Notes: generated by a model from the sequence alone, not told the origin. A DNA stretch of 64,000 nt from Thermotoga maritima MSB8 (GCF_000008545.1 NC_000853.1:1796726-1860725), one strand, 5' to 3'; shown: positions 46,961 through 58,915, counted from the stretch's first letter. Numbers and translations are program-made.

Positions 46961-47482
46961 CTATCCCTCCAATTTCGTGATTCTTGCAATATCGATCGTG
47001 TACGTAATCCAGGAGATCACCGTTACTGTGAGTGAGAGCACCACAAAAAACATGAGAAGTGCGTTACTCAAAAAGCCCATCTTGAAGAGATACGCAGCGA
47101 TCAACACCACAAATTGAGAAACAGTCTTCGCCTTCCCTATCCACCTCGCTGGCACAACGTTTCCTCTGCTGGCTGCGAGTATTCTGAGCCCGTTTACAAA
47201 GGTGTCTCTTGCAAAGACAACCAGAACGTACCACAACGGAAGAACATCCAACATGGCCACTGCCGTGGATATCACGAGAATCTTGTCAGAAACCTGATCG
47301 AAGACCTTTCCAAAATCCGTTACCTGGTTTTTCTTCCTCGCAAAAAAACCATCGAGATAATCTGTGAAAGCCGCAAATACAAAAATCAGGAACGACAAAG
47401 AGATCCATCCTTCCATGTAAAACCAGACAACAGGAATTACCAGCGCCGCTCTCAACAAAGAAAAAAAGTTCGCAAGATTCAT
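46961..47482 (-). CDS. pgsA: CDP-diacylglycerol-glycerol-3-phosphate 3-phosphatidyltransferase
   Basis: 173-residue inner-membrane enzyme of phosphatidylglycerol synthesis. The full CDP-alcohol phosphotransferase motif is present, from the first Asp of DYLDGFFAR to the last Asp of FGKVFDQVSD, with the expected D-x2-DG-x2-AR-x8-G-x3-D-x3-D spacing, amid about five membrane helices. ATG 47482 overlaps the rimO stop (ATGA); a GTG at 47497 would add 5 residues. Function is by family; closely related phosphatidyltransferases are possible. Confidence 0.88.
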   Translation of the reverse strand: MNLANFFSLLRAALVIPVVWFYMEGWISLSFLIFVFAAFTDYLDGFFARKKNQVTDFGKVFDQVSDKILVISTAVAMLDVLPLWYVLVVFARDTFVNGLRILAASRGNVVPARWIGKAKTVSQFVVLIAAYLFKMGFLSNALLMFFVVLSLTVTVISWITYTIDIARITKLEG

Positions 47483-48771
47483 ATCACTGACCCCCACATG
47501 TCGTACTCGTCGTGCTCTTTTATCACCACTTCAAGAAAGTCTCCTATCTTCCCTTTCCCTCTTACAAAAACCACTCCGTCCACTTCAGGTGCTTCCGTCC
47601 AGGTCCTTCCCACAAGAAACTTCCCTTCTTTTCCCTCAACCAGGAACTTCAATTTTTTTCCAACGAATCTATCAAGCCTGCTGTTTGAGATCTCCGCCTG
47701 GAGAAGGAGCAGTTCTTCCTGTCTTCTTTTCGCCATTTCCGGGTCAACTTTCTCTTTGAGGTTGAAAGCAACCGTTCCCTCCTCATCCGAATAAACGAAA
47801 GCTCCGAGTTTGTCAAACTGAATTTCTTCCACAAATTGCTTGAGTTCTTCGAAGTCTTCTTCAGTTTCTCCCGGAAATCCCACGATTATACTCGTTCTAA
47901 GAACCGCGTCCGGGAACCTCTCTCTGATGCTCGAAAGCATTTTTTTCAACTCTTCTGAACTCTTCGTTCGTCCCATTAGTTTCAATATTTTATCGCTTCC
48001 ATGCTGCACCGGAACATCGAAATACTTCACAACCTTATCCAGTTCCAGCATTGCGCTTATTATTTCCTCTGTCAGATGATCCGGATGAAGGTACATAACC
48101 CTGATCCAGAACTCTCCGTTTAGACTGTTCAGTCTCCTCAAAAGATCAGGCAGCGCTTGCTTTCTATAGAGATCGATCCCGTAGGACGTCGTGTCCTGAG
48201 CGACGAGGATTATTTCTTTCTTTCCTTCTTTCAAAAGGTCTTCCACCTCTCGCGTTATGTCTTCTATGCTCCTGCTTCTCAGACTTCCTTTGAACGAAGG
48301 TATGGAACAGAAAGTGCATCCTCTGTCACACCCGTCGGATATCTTCACGTAAGCGTAGGGTCTCTCCTCCAGATCGATTCTTTTTCTGTATCTGTACACG
48401 GTCTCTGGTTGATCTGGAACAAGATCTGTACCATTTTCAATGGCATTCGCTATCTCTTCAGGATCTGCAACACCTATCCACTGATCCACCTCGGGAATTT
48501 CTTTCTTCAGCTCTTCGTAATAACGCTGAACAAGACAACCTTTCACAACCAATTTGTAACCATACTGATCCTTTGCATCTACAAAAGAGAAGATTTCATC
48601 TATTGATTCTCTTTTCGCGTCCTCTATGAAAGCACAGGTGTCCAACACAACCACATCCGCATCCTTCACATCGAAAACTATCTCGTGACCTCCTTCTCTC
48701 AACACACCTGCCAGGACTTCGCAATCCGCTTCGTTTTTCGGACATCCTAGAACCTTTATACCAACCCTCAC
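47479..48771 (-). CDS. rimO: Ribosomal protein S12 methylthiotransferase RimO
   Basis: 430 residues that methylthiolate an aspartate of ribosomal protein S12. N-terminal UPF0004 domain with cysteines in VLGCPKNEADCE and LDTCAFIEDA, radical SAM cluster motif CDRGCTFCSIP (CxxxCxxC, near 145), and a C-terminal TRAM domain (from about 368, RLDRFVGKKLKFLVEG). The SIP after the cluster favours RimO over MiaB. The GTG at 48771 overlaps the preceding gene (GTGA). Confidence 0.93.
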   Translation of the reverse strand: MRVGIKVLGCPKNEADCEVLAGVLREGGHEIVFDVKDADVVVLDTCAFIEDAKRESIDEIFSFVDAKDQYGYKLVVKGCLVQRYYEELKKEIPEVDQWIGVADPEEIANAIENGTDLVPDQPETVYRYRKRIDLEERPYAYVKISDGCDRGCTFCSIPSFKGSLRSRSIEDITREVEDLLKEGKKEIILVAQDTTSYGIDLYRKQALPDLLRRLNSLNGEFWIRVMYLHPDHLTEEIISAMLELDKVVKYFDVPVQHGSDKILKLMGRTKSSEELKKMLSSIRERFPDAVLRTSIIVGFPGETEEDFEELKQFVEEIQFDKLGAFVYSDEEGTVAFNLKEKVDPEMAKRRQEELLLLQAEISNSRLDRFVGKKLKFLVEGKEGKFLVGRTWTEAPEVDGVVFVRGKGKIGDFLEVVIKEHDEYDMWGSVI

Positions 48772-49307
48772 TTCATCATTTTCCTCCTCTTTTTGAGGTA
48801 CAGCTCCCTGATCTTTTCAAGATGCTTTTTGTACTCTTCTTCTCTGTAATTTGGATAGGTGAACTCCATGTGTCTGAATTCTCCCCGCACGTAAACCAGC
48901 GTCACCTCAGCGTAGATTCCTTTGCCTATGTAGATGCGGTTCCCCCAGTGTTTGGTGGAAGCGAGAACGAACTGAGTGTGATGAATGTATCCTGGATCCA
49001 TGTTGACTTTTCTCTTTCCTTCGATCGAGAACATCTTTTCTATCTCGTTGGTTTCGCGCTTTATATCCGCCAGCTGGAAAGGATGGACGAGTCTTTCAAA
49101 ACTCACAAGTCTTCCCTTCAAACCCTGTCCCATTTCTTCCGAATAGTAAAGAGTGTACTTCTCGAAATCGAGAACATCCGAAATGTAATCCATGGGCCCA
49201 AAACGTCCTTCGAGAACGGGCCTCACTTCGTTGAACCAGTAATCTATGTGCGATGCGAATATGAACATCACAAGATTCACCATGTCAGGTACCTTCACTT
49301 CTCCCAT
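48768..49307 (-). CDS. DUF4416 protein
   Basis: 179 residues, no signal or membrane segment. Matches the conserved DUF4416 pattern as I recall it: VNLVMFIFASHIDYW, GPMDYISDVLDFEKYTLYY, KGRLVSFERLVHP, VNMDPGYIHHTQFVLASTK, then TYPNYREEEY near the end. No biochemical function is established. ATG 49307 after GAGGTGAG is preferred over an in-frame start inside the upstream gene. It is coupled to rimO. Confidence 0.75.
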   Translation of the reverse strand: MGEVKVPDMVNLVMFIFASHIDYWFNEVRPVLEGRFGPMDYISDVLDFEKYTLYYSEEMGQGLKGRLVSFERLVHPFQLADIKRETNEIEKMFSIEGKRKVNMDPGYIHHTQFVLASTKHWGNRIYIGKGIYAEVTLVYVRGEFRHMEFTYPNYREEEYKKHLEKIRELYLKKRRKMMK

Positions 49308-49870
49308 GAAACACTCACCTCGAACTTCCTGATCTTCACTGTCCACTCCTCGGAAGCCGTTTTTAGAACCACGTCGCTTCTGGATTCGACAATATACTCT
49401 CCTTCTTGAAGAGGAATCTCTCCACTCACACTTTTACCGTTCACGATCGTTTCCTCTGGTGCAACAAGGTAAGCAGGTGGTGTCTGCCGCAGCTTCAAAT
49501 TCTCCACCGCTGAAAACAGAAGAAAAACCAGTCCTGCTATCAGAAAAAAGAACATCACCAGGTCCCTTGTTTTCTCTTTCTCCTTCTTTTTTCTCGGCTT
49601 CTTCTCTTCAACTTCTTCAGCTACTTCTTCCTTGCCTTCTTCGTACAGTTTGAGCATCTCATCTGGGGAGAGTTCGAGAAACTCCGAGTATCGTTTTATG
49701 TAACTTTTTATATAGACTTCTGCGTCAAGTCCCTTCAGATCGCCTTCCTCGATCCGCTTCAATTTCGATGGATTTATGTTCGTGAACAGAGAAGCGTCGA
49801 GAAGGGTTATTCTTCTTTCCTCCCTCTTTTTTCTGAAAGTCTCACCGAGTTCCTTCCATTTTTCGCTCAA
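49295..49870 (-). CDS. RodZ-like membrane protein with N-terminal helix-turn-helix
   Basis: 191 residues: a cytoplasmic helix-turn-helix of the RodZ type (LGETFRKKREERRITLLDAS, then EVYIKSYIKRYSEFL), a Glu/Lys-rich linker, one membrane helix (about 105-122), and a short extracytoplasmic domain. RodZ links MreB to the cell envelope and sets rod shape. The start is TTG 49870 with GGAG upstream. It heads the operon that runs through recA to rny and overlaps the DUF4416 gene by 13 bases. Confidence 0.78.
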   Translation of the reverse strand: MSEKWKELGETFRKKREERRITLLDASLFTNINPSKLKRIEEGDLKGLDAEVYIKSYIKRYSEFLELSPDEMLKLYEEGKEEVAEEVEEKKPRKKKEKEKTRDLVMFFFLIAGLVFLLFSAVENLKLRQTPPAYLVAPEETIVNGKSVSGEIPLQEGEYIVESRSDVVLKTASEEWTVKIRKFEVSVSWEK

Positions 49871-49917
49871 AACAATCTCCTCCAGACCCCCGTGTCTGGT
49901 ATCCTGAGGCTGAATTT

Positions 49918-49945
49918 ATTTTATCACAGCCGAAAAATCTTTCAG
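49918..49945 (-). promoter_or_regulatory. Likely promoter of the rodZ-like to rny operon
   Basis: Minus strand: -35 CTGAAA (49945-49940), 16-base spacer, -10 TAAAAT (49923-49918). The -35 overlaps the end of nfi. Confidence 0.4.
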
Positions 49946-50619
49946 AAAAGGCCTTTTTTGAGCCGTTGTGTGTAGATGTGTGCCAGTCTGGTGGGTTCCG
50001 GTATCCTTCTTCCGGGTAAGGTAAAAGCCTTGATCAGTCTTTTCGAACTTTCAACGTCCATGAGATGGCCCGGAGACACGAAGATAGGAGCACTTCCTTC
50101 CTTTGTTCTGATCACACAGCCTATTATCTCCTCGCCGTCGTAGAGATAACTCCAGGAACACCTTTTATCTTCAGGCATTTTGAACGTTCCATACAGTCTG
50201 GATTTTGCCACACCAATGGTCGGGATCTCTATGAAGAGTCCCATGTGGGAGGCTATCCCAAGTTTTCTGGGATGTGCCAGTCCCTGACCATCGAAGACCA
50301 CAACATCGGGTTTCGTTCTCAGCTTTTCCCAGGCCTTCAAGAACAGAGGTCCTTCTCTGAAAGCAAGGAGCCCCGGAATGTAGGGAAAAGTTATCTCTCC
50401 CCTTTCAGAAACGACCTCTAATATTTTGAAAGAAGGATATTCGAGTACCACTATCACCGCGAGCCCTTCTTCTTTTCCCGGAAACGAAAGGTCCACTCCC
50501 GCCACGTACTCGGGCTCTCCTTCGTATGGAGTGAGTTTTATCTTCTTTCTGAGTTCGTTCTGCACTTTTATCGCTTCCTCCGGAGGAAGATCCCATCTGT
50601 GAAGCTGCCTGTAATCCAT
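49942..50619 (-). CDS. nfi: Endonuclease V
   Basis: 225 residues. It cuts DNA one base 3' to deaminated bases such as hypoxanthine. Catalytic Asp43 in GVDLSFPG is at the position known for T. maritima endonuclease V; the second acidic site is in VFDGQGLAHPR, and the wedge motif PYIPG is present (FPYIPGLLAFREGP). ATG 50619 follows GGGAGTGA, which overlaps the stop of the LCP gene 5 bases upstream. Confidence 0.96.
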   Translation of the reverse strand: MDYRQLHRWDLPPEEAIKVQNELRKKIKLTPYEGEPEYVAGVDLSFPGKEEGLAVIVVLEYPSFKILEVVSERGEITFPYIPGLLAFREGPLFLKAWEKLRTKPDVVVFDGQGLAHPRKLGIASHMGLFIEIPTIGVAKSRLYGTFKMPEDKRCSWSYLYDGEEIIGCVIRTKEGSAPIFVSPGHLMDVESSKRLIKAFTLPGRRIPEPTRLAHIYTQRLKKGLF

Positions 50620-50623
50620 CGAA

Positions 50624-51814
50624 TCACTCCCTGAAATCGTCTATCAGAATCAAAGCAGATACTGGAAAATCGGGATATATTCTGTTCTTTGCGAGGCTTT
50701 CCAGTATCGTGTAGTACATCGTGTAATCTTCCGGTCTGTCGAACCTGTGCACCGTAAAATGCCTGGAAGGATGCGCTTTCCTCAGAATTTCCAGGATATA
50801 GTCCTCCTTTTCCGGTTCCCCTATGAAGACATGGTCTCCCTCGAATTTCTGCGATATTCCCACGTCTTCCCAGACAACACGGTCCGGTTCGAATCCAACC
50901 CTGTCTTTCCACACTCCCCTCAGGTTGGCTTCGAATACCCTCGAAACAAGCGATGAGGTGTTCACAACGAGGAAGTTCACGCGGTATTTTTCCTGAACAC
51001 TGCTTCCAATGAGATTCTCTTTGAAAGAAACGAGTCTTTTTTCATCCACAAAGATGCTTCCGTCGCTATCCACATTGTACGGAAGGGTCGAAAAACTCAC
51101 CCTAACACTGTTTTTCAATTTAGAAAAGAGTGTTAGAATCTCTGGAAGACCGATATCCGTTTCGATGTAAGGACTTATCTTTTTGTAAAGTACGGAAATT
51201 TCGAGAGGATTTCTTGAAAGGGCCTTGCTGAGGAGTTTCTTCAGTACATCCTTCTGTCTTTCTATTCGGGCAAGATCCCCCATGGAGTCTTTTCTGTATC
51301 TTATGTACGCAAGAAGCTGTTCTCCATTCAATTTGTAAGGAACCCCAGGTTTGAAATCTATGACGAGATTCTGCGACAGATCTTCATAAAACATGACCTC
51401 GTTCGGTATCACCTCTATTGGTCCCAGTTCATCCACGAGTATTTTGAAAGCCTCGTAGTTGAATATCACGTAAGAATCCGGCTTCTGTCCCAGAAGTGAT
51501 TCGATGATCTGAAATAGTTTTTCCATTCCATAAGTGTTGTAAATCGCGTTGATCTTTTTTCCCTCTATCATCAAATCCCTGGGTATCGATACAAAAGAGA
51601 GATTTCCTTTTTTCCAGTCCAGCACACCAACAACTATCACATCGGTTCGAACGGTGTGTTCGATCTCTTTATCTTTTCCCAGAACGAGAAACACGTAAGG
51701 GTTTTTCACCTCACCCTTGAAGAGATAAGATACCATCTTATCCAGTAAAAAGAAGGATGATATAATTAAAAAGAAGGCTAAACTAATTGAAAGTGACAGA
51801 AAGATTTTCTTCAA
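50624..51814 (-). CDS. LCP (LytR-CpsA-Psr) family membrane protein
   Basis: About 396 residues. One N-terminal membrane helix (about 4-26), then an extracytoplasmic LCP domain with the lipid-phosphate-binding arginines in RTDVIVVGVLD, SIPRDLMI, and LAYIRYRKDSMGDLARIERQ. A C-terminal LytR_C-like domain begins near residue 265 (FLVVNTSS). LCP enzymes attach polymers to the cell wall or other acceptors. TTG 51814 is preferred, 6 bases after GGGTGAT; GTG 51817 is possible. The frame extends into the divergent ldh leader, which is rejected. Confidence 0.82.
   Translation of the reverse strand: MKKIFLSLSISLAFFLIISSFFLLDKMVSYLFKGEVKNPYVFLVLGKDKEIEHTVRTDVIVVGVLDWKKGNLSFVSIPRDLMIEGKKINAIYNTYGMEKLFQIIESLLGQKPDSYVIFNYEAFKILVDELGPIEVIPNEVMFYEDLSQNLVIDFKPGVPYKLNGEQLLAYIRYRKDSMGDLARIERQKDVLKKLLSKALSRNPLEISVLYKKISPYIETDIGLPEILTLFSKLKNSVRVSFSTLPYNVDSDGSIFVDEKRLVSFKENLIGSSVQEKYRVNFLVVNTSSLVSRVFEANLRGVWKDRVGFEPDRVVWEDVGISQKFEGDHVFIGEPEKEDYILEILRKAHPSRHFTVHRFDRPEDYTMYYTILESLAKNRIYPDFPVSALILIDDFRE
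51738..51766 (+). promoter_or_regulatory. Possible ldh promoter
   Basis: Perfect -10 TATAAT (51761-51766) with a poor -35 TTATCC (51738-51743) 17 bases away, inside the 5' end of the divergent LCP gene. Confidence 0.4.
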
Positions 51815-51830
51815 CACGATATCACCCTGA

Positions 51831-53557
<1,727 letters not shown>

Positions 53558-53561
<4 letters not shown>

Positions 53562-55957
53562 TTTTTACCCTTTCTCTTTTTTTTCTTCCTTTCTTCTGGG
53601 ACTCCATCGAGGAGTTTTTTCATCTTCTTCAATTCGCGGTAAACCAGGTAATTCACACTGTTTCTTTCGAATTTTCCGGTCTTTGTAACCCTTCCGGCCT
53701 TCATTCCCATGACGATCTCAATCGCGTCGTCTATGGTTTCCACGGTCCATATATGGAAGAGGCCTTTCTTCATAGCCTGGATGATTTCATCCTTCAGCAC
53801 CAGATTCTTCGCGTTGGCTTTGGGTATGATCACGCCCTGTTCCCCATCGAATCCACGGGTTTTACAGGCTCTGTAGAAACCCTCCACTTTCTCTACGATT
53901 CCCCCAACGGGCTGCACCTCACCGTGCTGATTTATGGAACCCGTTACGGCTATTCCCTGCTTTATGGGCACCTTAGAAATGGCAGAAAGGAGAGCCAAGG
54001 CTTCTGCAAGTGAAGCGCTGTCTCCCTCCACTTCACTGTAAACCTGCTCGAAGCTGATGGACGCGCTGACGGAAAGTGGAAAGTCCTGAGCGTATCTGCT
54101 CCCCAGAAATCCTTCCAGTATGAGAACAGCCTTGCTGTGGATTTTCCCGCTCAGATCCGCTTCGCGCTGAATGTCAACAACACCCGGCCTTCCAAGATAG
54201 ACCTTCGCGGTGATTTTCACAGGAACACCAAAAGAATGATCTCCAAGGTCGAGAACGGTAAGACCGTTTATCTGTCCCACTTTCGATCCAGTTACTTCGA
54301 TCATGAGATCGAATGTCTTTATCATTTCGTCGTATTTTTCTTCGAGGAGATTTCTTCGGTTCTCCATAGCTTGATATGCCTTGAGAACGTGATCAGAAGT
54401 GGTAACCTCTGATCCTTCAAGTCTTGCGAGTTCCCCCGATTCAACTATGAGATTCACTATGTCTCCAAAAACAGCGGAAAGTTTCGTGCTGTTTCCAGCG
54501 TTTCTCATAGCGTACCATATGACTCTCTTCACAGCGCCTCTGTCGAAGTGGGGAAGATTCTTCTCTCGACAGACAGACGAGATGAAGGATACGTACTTCT
54601 GGACGTTCAATTCGTTTCTGGGTATTTCCCAGTCGAACTCCGCTTTTATCCTGAACAGCTTTCTGAAGTCTGGATCGAGTTCGTAAAGGAGTTCGTACAA
54701 ATAGGGTGTGCCAATGATGACGACTTTCAGATCGAGGGGTATTTTTTCTGGTTTCAGGGTGATCGTGCTTGAAACTCCTAAGGTGTGTTCGAGATTTTCA
54801 ACGGAAATCTGACTTTCCATGAGAACCCTTTTCAGGTTGTACCACGCGTAAGGCTGACTCAAAAGCCGCTCGGCCTCGACGATCAAGAAACCACCGTTCG
54901 CTTTGTGGACACTGCCCGGCCTTATCATACTGAAATCCGTGTGGAGGAAACCGCCTCTCACGTAGTACTCGATCTTTCCGAACAGATTGGAATAAGTGGG
55001 ATTCGTTTCATAAATGACAGGGGCGCCTGTGAGATCCGAGTTGTCCACAATCAGATTCAGAGAGTACTTCCTCATGTATATCTCTTTTCTCTCCCTGGCG
55101 TCCATTCTCAAAAAGTCCAGGAGATTCTCCACAATATCCTTCTTTACGGATTCAAGGAATTCTTTCACACCTTCGTTTTCGAATTCACTCTCCACTTCAA
55201 CAAAGAGTGGATCAATGGCGAAGAGTGCCGTTCTTTTGTGGAACTCTTCGAGGGATTTTCTGAACTCGATATCCAGCTTCCTGATTCTGTAGAGCGTTCC
55301 GTCCACCAGATGCTTCAATTTCATCTGCCTTTCTTCGATTTCCCTTATGGCCTGGTCTGGTAGGGCATTCACCGCTTCTGGTGGAAGCGGTTTCCCGTCC
55401 ACCACAGGCAACATAACGACGCCGGCTGGAGTCAGCTGAACCACGAAACCGAGTTCGCTCGCCTTTGCCTCTAAACTCTCCCAGAGCTGCTTTCTCATGA
55501 GAGCGTATTTTTCTTCCATTTCGGAAATCTTTCTTGCGAATTCCTCGCTTTCGAAGGATTTGTTCAAAGCTTCAACCACTTCATTGATCAAATCTTCGAG
55601 CCTCTTTTTAAACCTCCTTCCCTGTCCCGCTTTGAAAGAAATGGCCTTTGGTTCATACGGATTCTCGAAATTGTAAACATACCCCCAGTCGTTCGGCACG
55701 GGAAGTTTCTTCGCGACATCCTGGAGCATCATCTGGACAAAGGTTCTTCTTCCCGTTCCCGTCATTCCTGTAACGAAGATGTTGTAACCCTTTTCTCTGA
55801 TTCTTATTCCCGTTTCGATAGCCTCTTTCGCCCTCTTTTGACCTATAAAACCTTCGTTTGGAGGGACCTCCTCCGTGGTCTGAAAATTCAAAAAATCAAG
55901 GTCGAAACTGTTTATCTCATCGGGCCTCAATTTTCTGATCACCCTCTCACTCCTCAT
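53558..55957 (-). CDS. Lon-like ATP-dependent protease (AAA_32 type)
   Basis: 799 residues. N-terminal/ATPase region with GMTGTGRRTFVQ as the P-loop (Arg in place of the usual Lys, which I believe is common in this Lon subgroup), an insert, a Walker-B/sensor region (GGFLIVEAERLL), then the C-terminal Lon protease domain. The catalytic Ser is in EGDSASLAEAL and the Lys in GGIVEKVEGF. The tail is very basic (about 20 Lys/Arg-rich residues). The start may be ATG 55957 or GTG 55942, which has the better site (AGGAG). Operon with ecfT. Confidence 0.87.
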
Positions 55958-56041
55958 GAGGTAATTTTTTGTACGATCACATTTTATTGTACAATATTTT
56001 GAGGAGAAAACTGTTCAGGTGAACGAGAAAGGGTGGGATTG

Positions 56042-56857
56042 ATGGGAAATGTCATAGTAGTGACTTCTGGAAAAGGAGGGGTGGGTAAAACCACCATAAC
56101 GGCTAATCTCGGATGCGCCCTGGCCAAACTTGGAGAGAAGGTGTGTCTTATTGATGCCGACATAGGATTGAAAAATCTGGACATAGTTCTTGGGTTGGAA
56201 AACAGAATCGTTTACACCATGATCGATGTAGTGAATGGTAAGGTCTCTCCCCAAGAGGCTCTTGTCAAACACAAAATGCTGAAGAATCTGTATCTTCTTC
56301 CTGCTTCGCAGATAGCCACGAAAGAAATGATCTCGCCGAACGACATGAAAGCCATTGTGAAAGAACTGATACCGCACTTTGACTACATCATAATCGATTC
56401 CCCGGCCGGTATCGAAAGGGGGTTCAGAAACGCTGTTGCCCCAGCTGAGAGGGTGCTTGTTGTCACAACTCCGGAGCTTCCGGCAATCTCTGACGCGGAT
56501 CGTGTGATCGGTCTTCTGGAAAACTTCGGATTTTCCGATGAGAAGATAAACGTGATCATAAACAGATTCAAACCGCACATGGTGAAAAAGGGAGAGATGC
56601 TCACCACTGACGATATCAAACACACACTGTCACTGGAGATCATAGCCGTTATACCGGACTCAGAAGATATCATAGTTGCTTCAAACACAGGAATCCCGGT
56701 TTCATTAAACGGAAATTCGAGGATTTCCAAAAACTTCGAAAACCTCGCAAGAAGAATTCGGGGAGAGGGTGTTCCTCTAGAGAACGATTTCGTCACCGTC
56801 TCAAAGGGTCTCATCGACACGCTGAAAGACTTCTTCTCAAAACTCAAGAGGGGATGA
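56042..56857 (+). CDS. minD: Septum site-determining ATPase MinD
   Basis: 271 residues. Deviant Walker A GKGGVGKTT (about 11-19), switch motif IDSPAGIE, and a C-terminal amphipathic helix (LIDTLKDFFSKLKRG) for membrane binding. It positions division by oscillating with MinE and recruiting MinC. ATG 56042 is preferred (upstream GGGTGGG); GTG 56033 would add 3 residues. The upstream region 55958-56041 holds TACAAT, a plausible -10, without a clear -35. minE follows 4 bases on; minC is not in this window. Confidence 0.94.
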   Translation: MGNVIVVTSGKGGVGKTTITANLGCALAKLGEKVCLIDADIGLKNLDIVLGLENRIVYTMIDVVNGKVSPQEALVKHKMLKNLYLLPASQIATKEMISPNDMKAIVKELIPHFDYIIIDSPAGIERGFRNAVAPAERVLVVTTPELPAISDADRVIGLLENFGFSDEKINVIINRFKPHMVKKGEMLTTDDIKHTLSLEIIAVIPDSEDIIVASNTGIPVSLNGNSRISKNFENLARRIRGEGVPLENDFVTVSKGLIDTLKDFFSKLKRG

Positions 56858-56861
56858 TATT

Positions 56862-57137
56862 ATGAAGTTCCTGTTCTGGGAGTTCGGAAAGAAAAACAAA
56901 AGCAGAGAAACCGCTAAAAAAAGGCTGGAACAGATAGTTGGGACAACAAAAAGAAGACAGATGAACATAACAGAGATCATTCCAAAAGAGATACTCGACA
57001 AGAATTCGGATAAGATAAAAGAGAGAATCGCCAGCTGGCTTTCCGAGACTTTCAACGTTGAAAAAGAAAAGATAAAGATAGATCTCGAAGAAAGAGAAGG
57101 TCATGTGGTGATAATCACAAATGTGTTTTTCAAATGA
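56862..57137 (+). CDS. minE: Cell division topological specificity factor MinE
   Basis: 91 residues. It has the MinE pattern: an N-terminal amphipathic membrane-targeting segment (MKFLFWEFGKK), the anti-MinCD helix (SRETAKKRLEQIVGTTKRRQ), and a C-terminal alpha/beta dimerisation domain (VEKEKIKIDLEEREGHVVII). ATG follows GAGGGGATGATATT. Its location right behind minD supports the call despite low sequence conservation. Confidence 0.85.
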   Translation: MKFLFWEFGKKNKSRETAKKRLEQIVGTTKRRQMNITEIIPKEILDKNSDKIKERIASWLSETFNVEKEKIKIDLEEREGHVVIITNVFFK

Positions 57138-57152
57138 AGAGGGGGGAAATAG

Positions 57153-57551
57153 ATGCTTAAAAGACTCACAGTTCGGACCTCTTCGCGAACGCAGTTCGTG
57201 GATATCACTTCGGAGATTGTGAAATTCATAGAAGAATCTAAAGTGAGAAACGGTATCTGCGTGGTTTTCGTTCCGCACACCACCGCGGGTATCACAATAA
57301 ACGAAAACGCAGACCCGAGTGTGAGACAGGACATAATGAACACGCTGAACAAACTGGTTCCACCGTCGGCTGGTTACACACATCTGGAAGGAAACGCCGA
57401 CTCTCATATAAAAGCGTCTCTGGTGGGATCTTCTGTCACGCTTATAATAGAAAACGGACGCCCTCTCCTCGGAACCTGGCAGGGAATATATTTCTGCGAA
57501 TTCGACGGCCCGAGGACGAGGAGCGTTTATGTAAAAATCGTTGAGGGATGA
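57153..57551 (+). CDS. YjbQ family (UPF0047) protein
   Basis: 132 residues with the family signature [36 protein letters not shown] and [15 protein letters not shown]; the His and Asp/Glu residues form a metal-like pocket. E. coli YjbQ has weak thiamine-phosphate synthase activity, but the physiological role is unsettled. ATG follows AGAGGGGGG. Only one base separates its stop from the converging decarboxylase gene. Confidence 0.9.
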   Translation: MLKRLTVRTSSRTQFVDITSEIVKFIEESKVRNGICVVFVPHTTAGITINENADPSVRQDIMNTLNKLVPPSAGYTHLEGNADSHIKASLVGSSVTLIIENGRPLLGTWQGIYFCEFDGPRTRSVYVKIVEG

Positions 57552-57552
57552 T

Positions 57553-58719
57553 TCAATCCAGCACTCGTGTTTTGATTTTCTCCTCTATTGAGATCTCCGT
57601 GAGTTCTTCGATGAAAACCATCTTTGGAGGTTCTATTCCGTTGAAACGGGTGTTGTACTCAACCGTGTAAGCCCCCGCGTTTATGAAGCACACAAGGTCG
57701 TTCAGAGTGATGCTCTTTGGAAGAAAGATTCTGTCGTATATCACATCCACGCTGTCACAAGTGGGACCCGCCAGATGGTACTCTTCGAGCTCTTCTCTTT
57801 CTTTTCCGAGGACTCTGATTTCGTACTCGAAGTTTTGGATAGTTTCTGCGAGCCCGTGAAATACTCCCGCGTCGATGTAAACCCATTTTTCACCTGATCT
57901 TTCGCTCTTCAAAAGCACTTTTGTGACAAGCCAGCCTGCTTCTCCGACCATGTACCTTCCGGGCTCGGCTATCACTTTCAAATTGTGGACAAACCAGAGG
58001 TTTTCGTCTATCGCCTCTTCGATTGCCTTTCCTATTTCTTCCATACTTGGAATTGGCTTTGTGTGCTGAACAGGAAAGCCTCCACCAACGTTCAAGAGGA
58101 AAAGATTCAAACCGGATCTCATGGCTTTTTTGAACACTCTCCCCGCGATCTCTATCGCCTTTTTCCAGCTTTCAGGATTCAAATTCTGAGATCCCACGTG
58201 AAAACTCAATCCCGCGGGGATCAGTTTCATCTTCGAAGCATAGGAGAGAAGCTGAAGAGCATGCTCTGGATTGGTTCCAAACTTTCTGGAAAGGGGCCAG
58301 TCTGCGTCTGCACCATCCGTTTCCACTCTCACAAAAACGAAGCTTCCAGGAGCATTTATAGCGACTTTTTCCACTTCCATCTCACTATCCACTGCAAAGA
58401 GCCTTATACCGTTTTTGTACGCGAACGCGATGTCTTCCTCTCTTTTTATGGTGTTACCAAAACTCATTCTCTTCCCATCCACACCAAGTGCGAGGAGCTT
58501 TTCTATCTCCCCCTTGGAAGCCACATCGAAATTACTCCCCAACCTGGCAAGAAGGGATATAATACGCGGGTGGGAGTTTGCCTTCACAGCGTAGTAAATA
58601 TCCGCTTTTTTGAGAGCAGCTTTCATCTCCAGATATTTCTTTTCCACGACCGACAGATCGAAAAGAAGAAAAGGCGTTTTCACTACTTCAAGGGCTCTTC
58701 TAATCCAGTATTCCATCAT
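57553..58719 (-). CDS. Lysine/ornithine decarboxylase (PLP fold type III)
   Basis: 388 residues. The PLP lysine is Lys46 in YYAVKAN. Further features are the HVGSQ loop, the phosphate-binding NVGGGFP, EPGRY, and the catalytic Cys of GPTCDSVDVI. It makes cadaverine and/or putrescine, a source for the long polyamines of thermophiles. The sequence is in the group that includes both ornithine-specific and dual lysine/ornithine enzymes; the preference is not certain. ATG 58719 after GAGGAGGAGT. Confidence 0.85.
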   Translation of the reverse strand: MMEYWIRRALEVVKTPFLLFDLSVVEKKYLEMKAALKKADIYYAVKANSHPRIISLLARLGSNFDVASKGEIEKLLALGVDGKRMSFGNTIKREEDIAFAYKNGIRLFAVDSEMEVEKVAINAPGSFVFVRVETDGADADWPLSRKFGTNPEHALQLLSYASKMKLIPAGLSFHVGSQNLNPESWKKAIEIAGRVFKKAMRSGLNLFLLNVGGGFPVQHTKPIPSMEEIGKAIEEAIDENLWFVHNLKVIAEPGRYMVGEAGWLVTKVLLKSERSGEKWVYIDAGVFHGLAETIQNFEYEIRVLGKEREELEEYHLAGPTCDSVDVIYDRIFLPKSITLNDLVCFINAGAYTVEYNTRFNGIEPPKMVFIEELTEISIEEKIKTRVLD

Positions 58720-58872
58720 GGACTCCTCCTCAACGGGATATGGTTATGCATATAAAGAATAGGTAAAAAACTCTTTCATAGAAAGACCCATTAAGTTAAA
58801 TAAATATGTCTTTAGGATAAAACTAAGATTTCAAAACACCGTAAACCCCTTCTGATGAAGAATACAGAGATT

Positions 58873-58901
58873 TTGACAAAGCCGTATCCGGGGTGTACAC
58901 T
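58873..58901 (+). promoter_or_regulatory. Promoter of the cold-shock gene
   Basis: Consensus -35 TTGACA (58873-58878), 17-base spacer, -10 TACACT (58896-58901). Region 58720-58872 upstream shows only AT-rich sequence. Confidence 0.85.
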
Positions 58902-58915
58902 TAGGAGGTGCCGCC